The position numbers were made by a program, and so were the translations under genes. DNA of 64,000 nucleotides from Berberis thunbergii. Its lineage: Eukaryota; Streptophyta; Magnoliopsida; Ranunculales; Berberidaceae. The stretch covers positions 124,001 through 188,000 of the forward strand of contig QNQO01001835.1 of NCBI GenBank assembly GCA_003290165.1, written 5' to 3'. Shown here piece by piece: positions 22,611 to 34,884 of the stretch. The notes under the pieces are model-generated. The model was not told where the DNA came from, searched no databases, and saw only the letters and a list, made by a program, of their open reading frames with translations. Within the stretch, counting starts at the first letter, position 1. Each line of letters begins with the position of its first letter.

Positions 22611-24623
22611 ATGGTTTGAGGTCGACGTGGTGGTGGGCGTGGTCAGCAAGGATGAGACCTTCGTGATATCGAAAATGAGGAACTGAGGAGACAAGTACAA
22701 CAATTAACAGAACGTATAGAACATCTTGAAACTCGGAGTCGTCAAGACGATGGTCTGACCTCTGATGGAGATGTTAACCCCTTTCACTTTCATGCTCTAG
22801 TGGGTGTTGAGTCAGGTGAAGAGGGTAGGAACTGGCGTGCTGGTCCATTCAATGGCAATTTTAATGACCTTAATATGAAGGTGGATATTCCAGAGTTTGA
22901 GGGAATAAGAATTAGACCAGATGAATTTATCGACTGGCTTAATACTGTCGAAAGGGTCTTTGATTATAAAGAAGTTTCAGACCTTTGTAAGGTAAAGATT
23001 GTGGCTATTAAGCTAACCAAGTATGCATCAGCTTGGTGGGAGCAGTTAAAGTTGCGAAGGGAGAGATTAGGGAAGGCGAAAATCACCACATGGGACAAGA
23101 TGAAAAGGGAATTACAGAAGAAATTTCTGCCTGAAAACTACTTGCAAGAATGGTACTCAAAAATGTATAATTTTCAGCAAGGTAGCAAAACAGTTGATGA
23201 GTACACTCAAGAATTTGATTTACTCATTATTCGCTATGGGGTAGAGGAACCAGAAGAACAAACCATTGCCCGCTACTTAGGTGGGTTACGAAGAGAAATT
23301 CATGATGTGGTCATCTTGCAACCGTATTGGTCCTATAATGATGTCTACAAGTTGGCTATTAAGGTGGAGAAGCAGCTCAAACAAAATTTCAAACGAACCA
23401 ATACAAATCTTGGTGGTCGTAATTTTGTTCGAAAGGAGCAACCATCTAAGCAAACTCAAATGAAGGAAAAGATGAGCAACAAAGAGTTTGAAAATGGGAG
23501 CAGCAGCCAAACTAACGCTGGAGCCAATAGAAAAAAGGATCTGAACCACCGATTAGTCAAATGTTTCAAGTGTTCAGGCCTTGGGCATGTACAGGCAGAA
23601 TGCCCAAATAAGAACTTCATCAATTTGGTGGAAGAAGCTTTACCTTTTGATGATTCAATCAGAGAAGATGACGCCCCTGTTTATGATGACTACAAAAATG
23701 ATGATGAAGAGATTACCCTGAGTGACCATGGGGAGTCTCTTATCATTCGTCGCAGCGTGAACGTGGCAAGGATCGAAGACAATGACTGGTTACGCCACAA
23801 CATTTTTCACACCAAGTGCACCGTCAATGGAAAAGTATGTTCTATGATTGTGGATGGTGGGAGTTGTGAAAATGTGGTGTCACAAGTAATGGTGGATAAG
23901 CTTAATCTAAAAGTTGAGAGTCGTACTACTCGCTACAAGCTTGCATGGTTCAAGAAAGGCAACGAAGTATCTGTTGACAAGCGTTGTCTAGTTTCATTTT
24001 CAGTTGGCAAGTCATACAAAGATGACATTTGGTGCGACGTAGTTCCTATGGATGCTTGCCATTTCCTACTTGGACGACCTTGGCAATATGATCGGAGAAC
24101 TCTTCACGATGGATACAAAAACACTTACACCTTCGTGAAAGATGGAGTGAAGGTAATTTTAGGGCCATCCAAAGGTGACACTTATGCTAGAATTGAGAGG
24201 AAAGAAGGAACTAATTACCTCACCATGACTGAATTTCTTGGAGAAATCCAGGAAGAGGATCATGCTTATGTACTGATAGTAAAAGAGCAGAATTTTGGAA
24301 GACCAATTCCACCTGCAATTGAGCCCTTGTTACAAGAATTTTCTAATGTGATTCCAGAAGAACTTCCAGCTGGTTTACCACCACTTAGGGATGTGAAACA
24401 CCAAATTGATCTTGTTCCAGGTTCCACCTTACCCAACAAAGATGCATATCGTATGAGTCCTACTGAGCACCAGGAGTTGCAAAAGCAAGTTGCAGATTTA
24501 GTTGACAAGGGGCTGGTTCGAGAAAGTATGAGCCCATGTGTCGTTCCCGCCTTATTAACGCCAAAAAAAATGGATCTTGGAGGATGTGTATTGACAGCAG
24601 GGCTATCAATAAAATCACAGTGA
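22611..24623 (+). pseudogene. gypsy gag-protease-RT start
   Basis: ATG at 22,611 is followed by a TGA at codon 3, where an Arg codon is likely (the next residues are an R/G-rich run). The frame is then open for over 660 codons. Gag: DIPEFEGI, then ASAWWEQLK. CCHC knuckle: CFKCSGLGHVQAEC near 23,566. Aspartic protease: SMIVDGGSCENVVS near 23,840. The RT N-terminus ends with [13 protein letters not shown], where an 8-A run (24,563-24,570) shifts the frame. Confidence 0.88.
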
Positions 24624-25749
24624 GGTACCGCTTCCCTATCCCTCGTTTAGATGATATGATAGACATGCTAAGTGGCGCTCAAGTGTTTTCAAAAATTGAT
24701 TTAAGGAGCGGCTATCACCAAATCAGGAGATGAGTGGAAAACGGCATTTAAGACTAGAGATGGCTTGTATGAATGGCTTGTCATGCCTTTTGGGCTGACG
24801 AATGCACCAAGTACATTCATGCGTTTAATGAACCAGGTATTTCGACCATTTATTGGCAAGTTTTTGGTTGTATACTTTGATGACATTTTGGTGTACAGTC
24901 TGAATGAAAAGCAACATGAAACCCATCATAGATAAGTCTTACAAGTTCTGTGAGATCAGAAGATATATGCCAACTTAAAAAAGTGTGATTTTATGACTGG
25001 TAGCTTAGTATTCTTGGGGAATGTCGTTGCAAAAGAAGGAATCAAAGTTGATCCAAGCAAGGTGGAAGCAATTTTGAATTGGCCAACTCCTTCCAGCTTA
25101 CATGAAGTACGAAGTTTTCATGTCTTGGCATCTTTTTATAGAAGCTTCATTAGAAATTTCAGCTCACTTATCGCCCCTATTACTGATTGTTTAAAGAGAG
25201 GTGATTTTCAATGGACCAAAAAAGCATCTGAAAGTTTTGAATTGGTAAAACAAAAGATGACTAATGCTCCTATATTAGCTCTTCCAGATTTTGAAAAGGT
25301 GTTCTCCTTAGATTGTGATGCCTCCTTCAAGGGCATTGGTGTTGTTTTGAGCCAAGAAGGACGTCCCATTGCCTTCTTTAGCAAAAAACTCAATAATGCC
25401 AAGAAGCGTTATTCAACTAATGACGTGGAACTCTATGCCATTATTCAGGCCGACATTGGCGACATTATCTGGCCCAAGAGAGTTTATTCTATTTTCAGAC
25501 CATGAGGCTTTGAAATATATCAATGGCCAGCACAAATTAAGTCCTCGGCATGCAAAATGGGTGGCATACTTGCAAGAATTTACCTTCTCAATCAAGCACA
25601 AAACAGGCAGCCAAAACAAGGTTGCTGATGCTCTGAGTAGGAGATCATTTTTACTGAGTTCTTTGGAAACAAAGGTCATTGGGTTTGAAGTATTAAAAGA
25701 ACAATACAAAGGTGATCCTGATTTTGGGCAGGTTTGGGCTGATTGTTAG
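24536..25749 (+). pseudogene. gypsy reverse transcriptase and RNase H
   Basis: In the shifted frame: [35 protein letters not shown], then a small deletion and stop near 24,733. RT continues as [12 protein letters not shown] and [11 protein letters not shown] (catalytic DD) near 24,880. A decayed patch lies at 24,925-24,990. RNase H has [16 protein letters not shown] near 25,315 and [11 protein letters not shown] near 25,410; one more frameshift near 25,450 leads to [13 protein letters not shown] and KVADALSRR. RT and RNase H residues are mostly kept but the frame is broken at least three times. Confidence 0.85.
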
Positions 25750-27066
25750 AATGGGAAGACTACCAAATTTTTTCTGCAGGATGGTTATTTATTCTTTGGT
25801 AATCGTCTATGTATTCCAAATTGTTCGTTACGCCATCTTATTATATCTGAGGTGCATGATGGAGGATTGGGAGGGCATTTTGGTCGTGACAAGACGTTGA
25901 ATCTGGTTGAAGCAAGGTTTTACTGGCCAAAAATGGGCAAAGATGTCGGTAAGTACGTGGAAAGATGTAGAGTTTGTCACTTGGCTAAGAGCAAGTCTCA
26001 AAACACAGGTTTATATACCCCATTACTAATCCCTAAAGCACCTTGGGAAGATGTTTCTATGGACTTCGTACTAGGACTTCCAAGAACAAGGCGGGGTGTA
26101 GATTCTATATTCGTGGTCGTTGATAGATTTTCAAAAATGGCTCACTTTCTTCCTTGCAACAAAACCTTTGATGCAACACATGTGGCGGGATTGTACTTCA
26201 AGGACATTGTCAAGCTTCATGGCATACCTAAGAGCATCACTTCTGATCGCGACCCCAAGTTTATCAGCCACTTTTGGAGAACTTTGTGGAGAAAATTGGG
26301 GACTCATCTTCAATTTAGCAGCTCGCATCACCCGCAGACTGATGGTCAGACCGAGGTGGTCAACCGGACACTTGGAAATCTCTTGAGAAGCTTGGTTGGA
26401 GGCAAGAAGCATAATTGGGACCTCACTCTATCACAAGCAGAATTTGCATACAATCAATCTAAAAGTCGATCCACAGGAAAATGTCCCTTCGAGATTGTGT
26501 ATGGGCTGGTTCCTAACGGTCCATTTGATTTACTTCCTCTGCCAATCACTAATAGATTCAGTGGAGACGCTGATGATATGGCTGAACACATCAAGGACTT
26601 ACATTCGCAAGTGAGAAAAAGGCTCGAAGCAAGTAACACAAAGTATAAAATGGCAGCAAACAAGCATCGCAGGTATAAGGAATTTAAGGAAGGAGATTTG
26701 GTGTGGATTAATCTTCGCAAATAAAGGTTCCCACGGGGTAAGTTTGGTAAACTTCATGATAGAGCTGATGACCCCTTTCGTGTTCTAAAGCGGCTTGGTG
26801 AGAATGCTTATCAAATTGAGCAACCTGAAAGCATGGCGGTTTCAACAACTTTCAATGTGGCTGATCTGCAACCATACCATGAAGACAACTACGCTCAAGA
26901 TTTTGCCTCGATGACGAGCCCTTTGCAACCTGGGGAGACTGATGGAGGTCCATCTGATTACACACCTAGCAACACTAGCATTGCCTTGAATAAGGCCAAG
27001 AGACAGACTAAGAAACCTATCACATTCCAAGAGATGTATCTGGCTTGGAAACTTGAGTTTATTTAG
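25750..27066 (+). pseudogene. gypsy integrase and C-terminal domain
   Basis: The HHCC zinc module (HDGGLGGHFGRDKT...CRVCHLAKS) is at about 25,855-26,000. The DDE core has SMDFVLGLP, ITSDRDPKF and the Glu in TEVVNRTLG. A TAA at 26,722 replaces a likely Glu codon; the GPY/F-like block DPFRVLKRLGENAYQIE follows. The frame ends with TAG at 27,064-27,066, about 127 bp inside the 3' LTR. No chromodomain was recognised. Confidence 0.88.
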
Positions 27067-27267
27067 ATTGAACCTAGGAACTTGATGTTAGTTTTAATGT
27101 TTGCATTTATTATCTATACTATAAGTATGTTGTATTGGCATTTCTATGGGAAAAAAAAGTTTGAAGTATAATTCTAATTACTTGAGTTAGATATTACAGC
27201 TTCCTCACTATCTCTTGTTCTCTAGCTTTTCCTGTTTTCTCTGACAGTTCATACTTGAACTGCATCA
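26940..27267 (+). repeat. 3' LTR of the gypsy element
   Basis: Preceded by a short purine tract (GGGGAGAC), it starts TGATGG and ends GCATCA. It also encodes the last 40 or so residues of the polyprotein. Confidence 0.9.
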
Positions 27268-27309
27268 AACATCGTCAACTTCAAGTGAGCAACTGATGAT
27301 TAGTCCACA

Positions 27310-27455
27310 TTGTAGCTTTGTTGAAGGGACATCTATTCTTCTTATGAGCGGTACGGTTCGAGACTCGCCAATGAAATTTAGTGAGTTTTCATCTGATTAT
27401 TATGATTACATGTGATCCATCGTTAATTAGCCTTCGAGTACAAAATGTAGATGCT
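27310..27455 (+). mobile_element. tRNA-derived SINE, family B copy 2
   Basis: TGTAGCTTTGTTGAAGGGAC, B-box-like CGGTTCGAGACTCGCC, TTTAGTGAGTTTTC and ATGTGATCCATCG align with 2,904-3,052. It is diverged, with no clear target duplication. Confidence 0.55.
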
Positions 27456-29130
27456 TAGGTTGACTTAAGCTAAAGCATGTAGTTCATGTAAGGTGGATGC
27501 TACGTGGATGTTAAGTCATGACAATAACAATGATATGTGAAAATGTTAATTAGAGAAAAACAATATTTGTTATGCTTGTAAAATCAATATAGGTTGAGTT
27601 GAGCACTATTGTTAAAATGTATAACTAACTTATAAGGTCAAGCATATCGAGTTTTGAGTGATTGATGAAATTAAATCATTTTAATGCGACCGTAAAAACT
27701 CAACTAAAGGCATCAATGCAAGAAGATAAATTGTAGTCATGCGTCAATCAAAGTCAAAGCCAAAGTCAACCATAGACAAAGTCAACTCAAGAAACCGGTC
27801 AAAGATACGAAATTCGATCAAGCATTAATTGTCAAAATTTCACGAAAACAAGTCTAAGAAGGTGGATCAAGACAAGTGGCATATGAATACAATGCAAAAT
27901 TAGCTTATAGATGCCTAAAATTCAAATGAAAAGTCAAAAGCTATTCGGAGGCAAAAATATGTGTGAACCAAAATTTAAAGTTTGAATTTGAGTTATCCCC
28001 CGCATGAGAATGTATAATCTTTTGAGGATGGAAATTCCATCCAGAGTCATGCCTGTTAAAGGAGATCTTCATTTCAAATACAATGACATGTGGCAAAATA
28101 TAAGTTTTTGTTTCAAAAAAGTTGTGTCAAAATTGACTTCACCCTTGAAGTGTTGTTGTCAGCAAAATATAATTTTAATAAAGCAAAGTGACGTTCTAAA
28201 TCTAGTCATTCTGAAAAGCAGAATATTAGGACAATGGAGTTGACTTCACCCATCCAGGATGAGTTTATAAATAGTTGCATCCTCATTTGCTTTCATTAAC
28301 TTTGGAACTTTAATAGAAACTTGTCTGAGTTATTCAAGAAAAACAAATCCAATAGATCCACAATTTAAAGAGCAAGTTTCTCCTCATTGTTAAAAATGAA
28401 ATCTCTGCATCTCTCCGTATCATCGTTGAGTGAGATTCAAAAGAAAAGAGAGAGATTTAAAGTTTGAAAAATGAATTTAACCTAAACCAAACAACTTTTA
28501 TAAAGAAAACTGTATTTGTCACCCCAAGCCTTCATACTTATAGGGGTGAACCTTATTTCTACTCTATAAAGGAGTGAAAGATCTGAACTTAAACTTTCTC
28601 ACAACTTTCTATTTGAGAGACATACTACTGGAGAAACTTCTTTGAGTGTTAGTTTGTCTAAACTCAAGTTACCTTATATGGGTTCTTGAATCTATGGAGT
28701 GGTAAGACTTGGTTGTGCCACATTCCATGATCGTGTAATCTTTGGCAATTCGATTAGTCTCGCGGAGCACAAATATAAGACCAAGTTGTATCTCTGAAAT
28801 CTCAAGCATATGTCTGTAAGATATGGTTATGTTGCGTTGTATCCCACTATGACCGACAAGGTGTTCATATGACTTACGAACAGAAACTTGGTTTGTGTCG
28901 GTAAGTCTCGTTGGAGGGCGGAGATTTGACCTTGAAAGGTTATGAAATGTTATTTGATAGTATAGTTCTCTTTTAATCAAGTAATATAAGCTTGAGGCTT
29001 GTGAGCCTTTTCCACTAAGGAAGTAATTGGTCGAGGCCAATTAAACCCCGGCTTAGGTGAACCTCGTTGAGAACACCAAGGCAGAGTTGAATCATTTCAT
29101 ACTCTACTCATATTTTTGAACATTTGTTGA
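27456..29130 (+). other. LTR-like non-coding region, possible solo LTR
   Basis: It contains TTTATAAATAG (TATA-like, about 28,263) followed by a long leader-like stretch ending in AACCCCGGCTTAGGTGAACC and GAGAACACCAAGG, phrases common at the ends of plant copia LTRs. No PBS, second LTR or coding domain was found, and boundaries are not defined. The short open frames in both strands show no domain. Confidence 0.3.
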
Positions 29131-29439
29131 TTGGTGCTTAGGTCTAGGAGATTATTTTGAGCACAAAGTATTTACAAAGTGTTTATACAGTCTCATTGTC
29201 TTTCCATTCTTCTACAAAAATTTTCCAAAGAAAAAGGATTTCAAAACGATAGTACCCCCCTCAAATCTTGGTCATCATATCTTAGGGCACCTTTAGTGAT
29301 ACTTAAAAAAATACCACTCACTTTTGATTTAACCTTCGGGCATGGATTGGTTATGTTTCAATTATCCTTTCTGGGACTGCATTGTAGCCTTCAAGCATCA
29401 ATTAAATAAATAAAAGGGTAAACAATAAGGAATTGATAA
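29131..29439. other. no gene seen
   Basis: Spacer before the segmental duplication. Nothing recognised. Confidence 0.5.
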
Positions 29440-29984
29440 GAATTATTTTAGGCATTTTTTTGTAGGCTTTTGCTTGTTATTAAGCATTGTAAAGAGTCAG
29501 TTTGTTGAATTAAAAGAATATATTGGTAGGAAGGGTTGTGAAACTCCCTATTATGACCCAGGTTGGTCAATGTTAAAAACAATGACAAAGGTTAGTGATT
29601 TCGATCAGAAAAAATCGATCAAGGTCAACAATTTTATAGTCAAAAATGATCACGACTAGTCATTTCGAAAAGAAAGAAATTAACCCAAATTAGGTATCCT
29701 CGGATTAGAGAAGGTGAAGCGTGGTTATGCATGAGTTTACCCACGTCGGTATTTGTAATTGTTGGAGGTTTTTGGTTATCAGGATGTTTACATAAAAAAC
29801 CAATTACAAAAACATGTCGAATATGTTGTTTTTATTTTATTTTAGAGTTATTTAGTAAAACTTGGGGTGAATAGAACAACACCATTTTGAAAATGACAAA
29901 TATAATCAAAATAACTATCTTCAATAACTTAGACTGGTACGACTTAGTTTTGTTAGTTTAATCAATTTTTGCACACCCCTAATA

Positions 29985-30290
29985 GCAGTGGTTTCAAGCT
30001 TAAGCTCAGTTCTCCAATCTACTTCAAGAGCTACAAGAAAGTTGAACATGATTAGTCTGATATGCAAAGGTTTCACTGACACTGAGGTCTTCTTCCTTTC
30101 TGCTTCAATTTCCTTAGAAGACACTTTCTTTATGTCACTTGCAACTATATAGTTGCTAGAGTAATTAGGACGAGATTTAGAGGTCTAGGTTGAGATGTTG
30201 GTTTGCATTCGACATTTCTGCTTCATTCTATCCTTGAAACTTTTGCTTGCATTTGCCATCTCTACTTCATTCTAGCCTCCAAAAATTTGT
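29985..30290 (-). pseudogene. C3H-1-like exon 2 relic in unit 1
   Basis: TTCAAGCTTAAGCTCAGTTC, GCTACAAGAAAGTTGAACAT, TTGCATTTGCCATCTCTAC and TTCATTCTAGCCTCC match exon 2 of C3H-1 (57,000-57,250) in order. The frame is destroyed by indels. Confidence 0.7.
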
Positions 30291-31304
30291 AAAATTATAA
30301 AAACATGATTAGTGCATATCAGTGCAAAATGATTCCTTCCAATTATAGATTTTTAACTTGAATAGAATTTGTATACCATCATATTAACAGCTTTTTATGC
30401 GGACAAGAAGTGGATGGAGGAGCAACACAACAAATGCGCAAAAAAAAAGCTTTGCAGCTAATATGAATCTATGATATAACTAGAAAAGGAATAATATCAT
30501 ATGAAAATTTTTGAAGTCGTGTTTCTGTGTGTATCTAACACGGCCGAGTATGGACCAATAACTTTCCATTGAAATAGTTAAAGCAACGGTAGTTAAGCAG
30601 TTCACGAATTAACAAAAGATGTGCATAGGATTATAACTGGCAACAATTACAACAGAAAAGAAAGGGAGGAAATAAACAAAAACACCAAATAATCCATCAG
30701 CATGAAGAGGTTAAAAAAAATCTACACCTTTAAAATGATAGTAACCTGTGGAGATCCCCTATAGATAGCCCTGTAAATAGCTAGGGCAATACTCGAGTAT
30801 ACTTTGTCGAAATTGGAGAATAAACATCCACCTAGAGGTAAAAACTGTTAAAGTTTCTACAAAACGTTGAATTTGACAACCCTTTTTAATCACCTAAAGA
30901 ACTTGCAGGAATCTGCAGCTACCACAACCATATCATTGCACAATCTATGATCCTCCTAGCAATGCAACATTATGTTTAAAGATTTTTACCGTTACTTAGT
31001 TAACGCATTAACATAATTTGTGTGCAAGATTCCTGCAAATTATGGAAGTAACTACTGAAATCTTTCTAGAACTCTATAGCAATGTAGGTAACTCTACTTT
31101 GTGTGCAAGATTGCCCATGTGTAACTCTATAGAGAATATGCATATAGTATTTTTTATTGGCTTTTTCATTTTGGAAGTAACTAAGACCGACAAACTTAAT
31201 TCGTTGACATGGAGTATACAATAAAATGGAATCTAGAACTCAACACAAGATGTGATCACAATTAAGATGTTGAAACACAAGGGACATTTTATATCAGAGG
31301 CAGC

Positions 31305-31520
31305 TATTGAGAATATATTACGAATATCCTGATTGATTGGGAATATTTGTATTAGGAAAGTTGCTTATAGAGTCAATATTGTATAATAGTTTTAAGGAAA
31401 TTAGCAGATTATATTGTGAATATTCTCACAATATTCTCTGAATTAGTTTGTATATAAACAGGTGATTGTGAATGAAAAAGATAACACAATACACACAAAT
31501 CATTTTCTTTGTGTCTAACA
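31305..31520 (+). repeat. copia 5' LTR (216 bp)
   Basis: Starts TATTGAGAATATATTACG (first dinucleotide TA, not TG), has TATATAA at 31,451 and ends TGTCTAACA just before the PBS. Confidence 0.8.
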
Positions 31521-31528
31521 TTTTATCA

Positions 31529-31540
31529 TGGTATCAGAGC
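31529..31540 (+). other. copia tRNA-Met primer binding site
   Basis: TGGTATCAGAGC, a perfect match to the usual initiator tRNA-Met PBS, eight bases after the LTR end. Confidence 0.9.
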
Positions 31541-31689
31541 CAAGAGTATCATAAAGGGAGGAAATGTACCTGTGTACGATTGGAACGATTGGATCTTCCT
31601 CTAACTGGGCCTTGTAACCTCGGAGTGCAGTCTCAAAGGGCATCAGTGATCCTTCTTCGAATAAGAAGGAACGAATAAGAAGAAGAAAG

Positions 31690-32200
31690 ATCGAACCGCT
31701 GATCGAACCCCTAAAAGGACATCGACATCGACCCTCTGATTGAACCTCTGATCGACATTGATCCTCTGATCGACATTGATCCTCTGATCAACTCATATTG
31801 AACCTCTGATCGACATCGACCCTCTGATCAACTCATATTGAACCTCTGACCTGATCAAGAAGGAACTCTGATTGAAAAAGGAACCCTCTGATTGAACCCC
31901 TAACCGAAGATACTGTGTAAGAACCTCAGGAACCTGATCGATCCCAATCGATCCTGAACCAAGCTGATCGATCCTGATCCAATCGATCCCAATCTGATCG
32001 ATCCTGATCCACGCTCCAGGAACCTAATCGATCCCAATCGATTCTCTGTCTCTGCTTCACGATCTCCCAACCGCTTCACGATCTGATCGATCCTCTGTCT
32101 CTGCTTCACGATCTGATCGATCCCAATCTGATCGATCCTCTGTCTCTGCTTCACGATCTCCCAATCTGATCGATCCTGATCGAAGCTCCAGAGAATCGTC
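31690..32200. repeat. GATC-rich minisatellite in the copia leader
   Basis: First part: repeats of CTCTGATCGACATTGATC. Second part: repeats of CTGATCGATCCCAATC and CTCTGTCTCTGCTTCACGAT. The tetramer GATC occurs dozens of times. The long minus-strand open frame here is a by-product of the repeat. Confidence 0.85.
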
Positions 32201-32491
32201 GCCATCGCACCGAGAGGAAGATCCACAGACTCCTTCCTCTGTCGAAGAAGCAGCAAAAGAGAAGAACCAGCGAGAAGAGATCGCACCGAGAGGAAGATCC
32301 TTTGTTTGTTTTGTTTCTCTGTTTCTCTGTAATGCATAAGTAAAAGAAAGAACAGAACAGGAAAGAAAAGAAAAGAAACGAGAAAAAAAAAAAAAAAAAA
32401 AAAAAAAGGTAGAGTTTATCTTCTGCGGCTGTCGTGAATACAGGTTTGATTCTTTCTACGGCGATTCGAGATTTCTCTTTGAACATCGCTC

Positions 32492-33990
32492 ATGGCTGGC
32501 AGTGCCAACACTGCTCAGATAGGTTCTTCTGAGGCAGGAGTGACTGAGACAAATGCATCTCCACTGCCTGGGCTGAATACCACCCAGTGGCAGACACTTC
32601 TTCAGATGCTGGGTGGGTCAAAATCCGCAACGACCGATAAGATGATTGGTACGCCTTGGATTATTGACACGGGAGCTTCGAATCACATGACTGGCACGAT
32701 CGGGGATCTCCGTGACTTAAGGGAGATTGCTCAATGTCCCGTGGGATTGCCAGATGGGAGTAGCGCTATCGCCACTAAGGAGGGGACGATCCTTCTTGAC
32801 AGAAATTTCTGTTTGCAAAATGTTCTTTATGTGCCAGGGCTAACTTGCAATTTAATTTCTGTGTCGCAATTGACTGATCATTATAACTGTTTTGTCCAAT
32901 TCACTAATGATCTGTGTGTTATACAGGACCGCACTTCGAGGATGCTGATTGGTGCGGGTGAACGACGCGATGGACTCTATTACTTCCGGGGGCTGCCACA
33001 GGTTCACGCAATAAAGGCCAATAGTGTGGTGTCTCTTGATCTATGGCACCAGCGACTGGGTCATCCATCTCTACAGGTAACAAAGTTAGTTCCCGACGTC
33101 AGTTTTAGTGAAAAGAAAAATCGCTTGAATAAAAACTGTGACGTCTGCCAGAGGGCAAAGCAAAGTAGAGATAAGTTTCCTGTTAGTGAACATAAAGCTT
33201 CGACTATTTTTGAACTTATTCACACTGATTTATGGGGACCTTATCGAACAACTTCTTCCTGTGGTGCTTCTTATTTTTTGACCATTGTTGATGATTTTTC
33301 CCGTGCTGTATGGATTTATTTACTTGTTGATAAGAAAGAGGTCTCCCGTACTCTTCAAATGTTTTTCTCGATGGTTAAGAGACAATTTGATAAAGAGGTA
33401 AAAATTTTGAGGAGTGATAACGGCACTGAATTCACTTGCCTGCGACAATATTTTCTTGATCATGGGATTGTTTTTCAAACGTCCTGTGTGGGAACACCTC
33501 AACAAAATGGGCGGGTTGAACGGAAACACCAACATATTTTGAACGTAGCTCGGGCGCTGCGTTTTCAGGGCTCTCTTCCTATTGAATTTTGGGGAGAATG
33601 TGTCTTGACGGCTGGATACTTGATAAATAGGACTCCCTCCTTGGTTTTGAATGGGAAAACACCTTATAGTGTCTTGTATGGTAGCACACCAACTTACGAT
33701 CACTTGCGCATTTTGGGGTCCTTGTGTTATGCGCATGTGCAGACGGGGGATAAGTTTGCCAGTAGAAGTCGAAGGTGCGTCTTTGTTGGGTACCCTTATG
33801 GAAAAAAGGGGTGGCATTTGTATGACTTGGAGAAACAAAATTTCTTTGTTTCTCGTAATGTTGTATTCTCGGAAGGAGTTTTTCCCTTTGCAGATAATTT
33901 TAATTTAGACCACGATGGTCTGCCTAATATCGAGGCGGTTCAAGAGGACTTTGAGGAGACATCTACACCTGTTTTGAGGGGGGTGCCGAT
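32492..33990 (+). pseudogene. copia protease and integrase
   Basis: It starts MAGSANTAQIGSS and within about 55 codons reaches the protease WIIDTGASNHMTG, so gag is deleted. GAG-pre-integrase LWHQRLGHPS and zinc residues (CDVCQRAK) are followed by integrase with HTDLWGPY (D), ILRSDNGTEF (D) and QQNGRVERKHQ (E). The frame is intact to about 33,975, where an indel moves the E/D/A/Q/P-rich spacer into another frame. Confidence 0.85.
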
Positions 33991-34074
33991 GAGTGTGTAC
34001 AGCCAGATAGGACTGCTGGGCAGTCAGCTAGTGCCGAGGAGTTTGTTCAGCCAAATAGGGCAGCTGGGCAGTCG

Positions 34075-34884
34075 GTGTGTGCCGAGGATGGAGCAAATGC
34101 TGGTGTCGAGGCGTTTGTACAGCCGGATGAGGCTGCTGGGCAGCCGGATGAGGCTGCAGGGCAGCCGGTTTGTGCGACCCAGGAGGACAACCCGGACACA
34201 AGTCAGGAAGATGTGTTGGGCAGGGGTCAACGCAGAAGACAAGCCTCGATACGACTCCGTGATTATGTTACTCATACCATTCGGAAAATGAGTCCATCCG
34301 TACCTCCTTCACCCGTACCACGGCATTCCTCAGGTACACCCTATCCCATAGCACATTATGTGAATTGTGATAATTTTCTATGCGACATAGACATTTTCTT
34401 GCAGCCTTGACAACAAATCGGGAACCTGTGTGCTATTCTGAGGCCGTGAAAGACAGCCGCTGGAGGGATGCCATGCGACGAGAAATTGAGGCTCTTGAGA
34501 TTAATGAAACCTGGGTTGTAACAGAATTGCCACCAAGAAAGAAAGCTCTCGGATGCAAGTGGGTATACAAAATCAAGTATCACTCTGATGGTACCATTGA
34601 GCGATTGAAGGCTCGGCTGGTTATTCTTGGGAATCATCAAATTGAAGGAGTTGATTATACAGAGACTTTTGCTCCAGTAGCTAAAATGGTTACAGTACGG
34701 GTTTTTCTTGCCGTTGCGGCTGCCAAGAATTGGGAAGTCCATCAGATGGATGTTCATAATGCATTTCTACATGGTGATCTTGCGGAGGAGGTATACATGA
34801 AATTACCACCCGGTTTTCAGGTGGGGACTTCTGGAAAGGTGTGCAAGCTTAGGAAATCATTATACGGGCTGAAGCAGGCACCCC
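34075..34884 (+). pseudogene. copia spacer and N-terminal reverse transcriptase
   Basis: The spacer has tandem PDEAAGQ units (34,117-34,170). After another frame change near 34,385 comes [54 protein letters not shown] and [10 protein letters not shown], at which point the element ends abruptly. The YVDD box lies beyond the break and is absent. Confidence 0.85.

Larger units (their letters stand above)
22214..27267 (+). mobile_element. Ty3/gypsy retrotransposon, complete with both LTRs
   Basis: A 5,054-bp element bounded by LTRs of equal length (328 bp each) and a 5-bp target duplication AACAT (22,209-22,213; 27,268-27,272). Order: LTR, PBS, gag, protease, RT, RNase H, integrase, LTR. The polyprotein stop lies inside the 3' LTR. 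By eye the LTRs differ at about six positions (roughly 2%), so the insertion is young, yet the coding region has several lesions. Gag (DIPEFEGI...DEFIDWLNTVERVF) and the pol-LTR overlap recall the CRM clade; that assignment is from memory of the family. Confidence 0.93.
31305..34884 (+). mobile_element. Ty1/copia retrotransposon, 3'-truncated
   Basis: 5' LTR, PBS, leader with minisatellite, then a pol-like frame. Gag is missing apart from a short N-terminal piece, and the element stops inside RT with no RNase H or 3' LTR. Duplicate unit 2 has the unoccupied site (near 44,827), which defines the insertion exactly. GCAGC occurs at both edges (31,300-31,304; 34,885-34,889), consistent with a 5-bp target duplication that took part in the 3' deletion. 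Confidence 0.88.

Noticed and set aside
22214..27267. Endogenous pararetrovirus
   Set aside because: LTRs, target duplication, integrase and gene order show a Ty3/gypsy retrotransposon; no movement or coat protein domains.
27456..29130. Protein-coding gene in the open frames at 28,004-28,243 and 28,669-29,040
   Set aside because: Short frames without domains inside an LTR-like region with a TATA element and no introns or motif support.
31900..32486. Long minus-strand open frames with repeated Ile-Asp-Gln and Gly-Ser-Ile-Arg units
   Set aside because: They arise from the GATC minisatellite and the poly-A tract of the copia leader; no domain, and antisense to the element.
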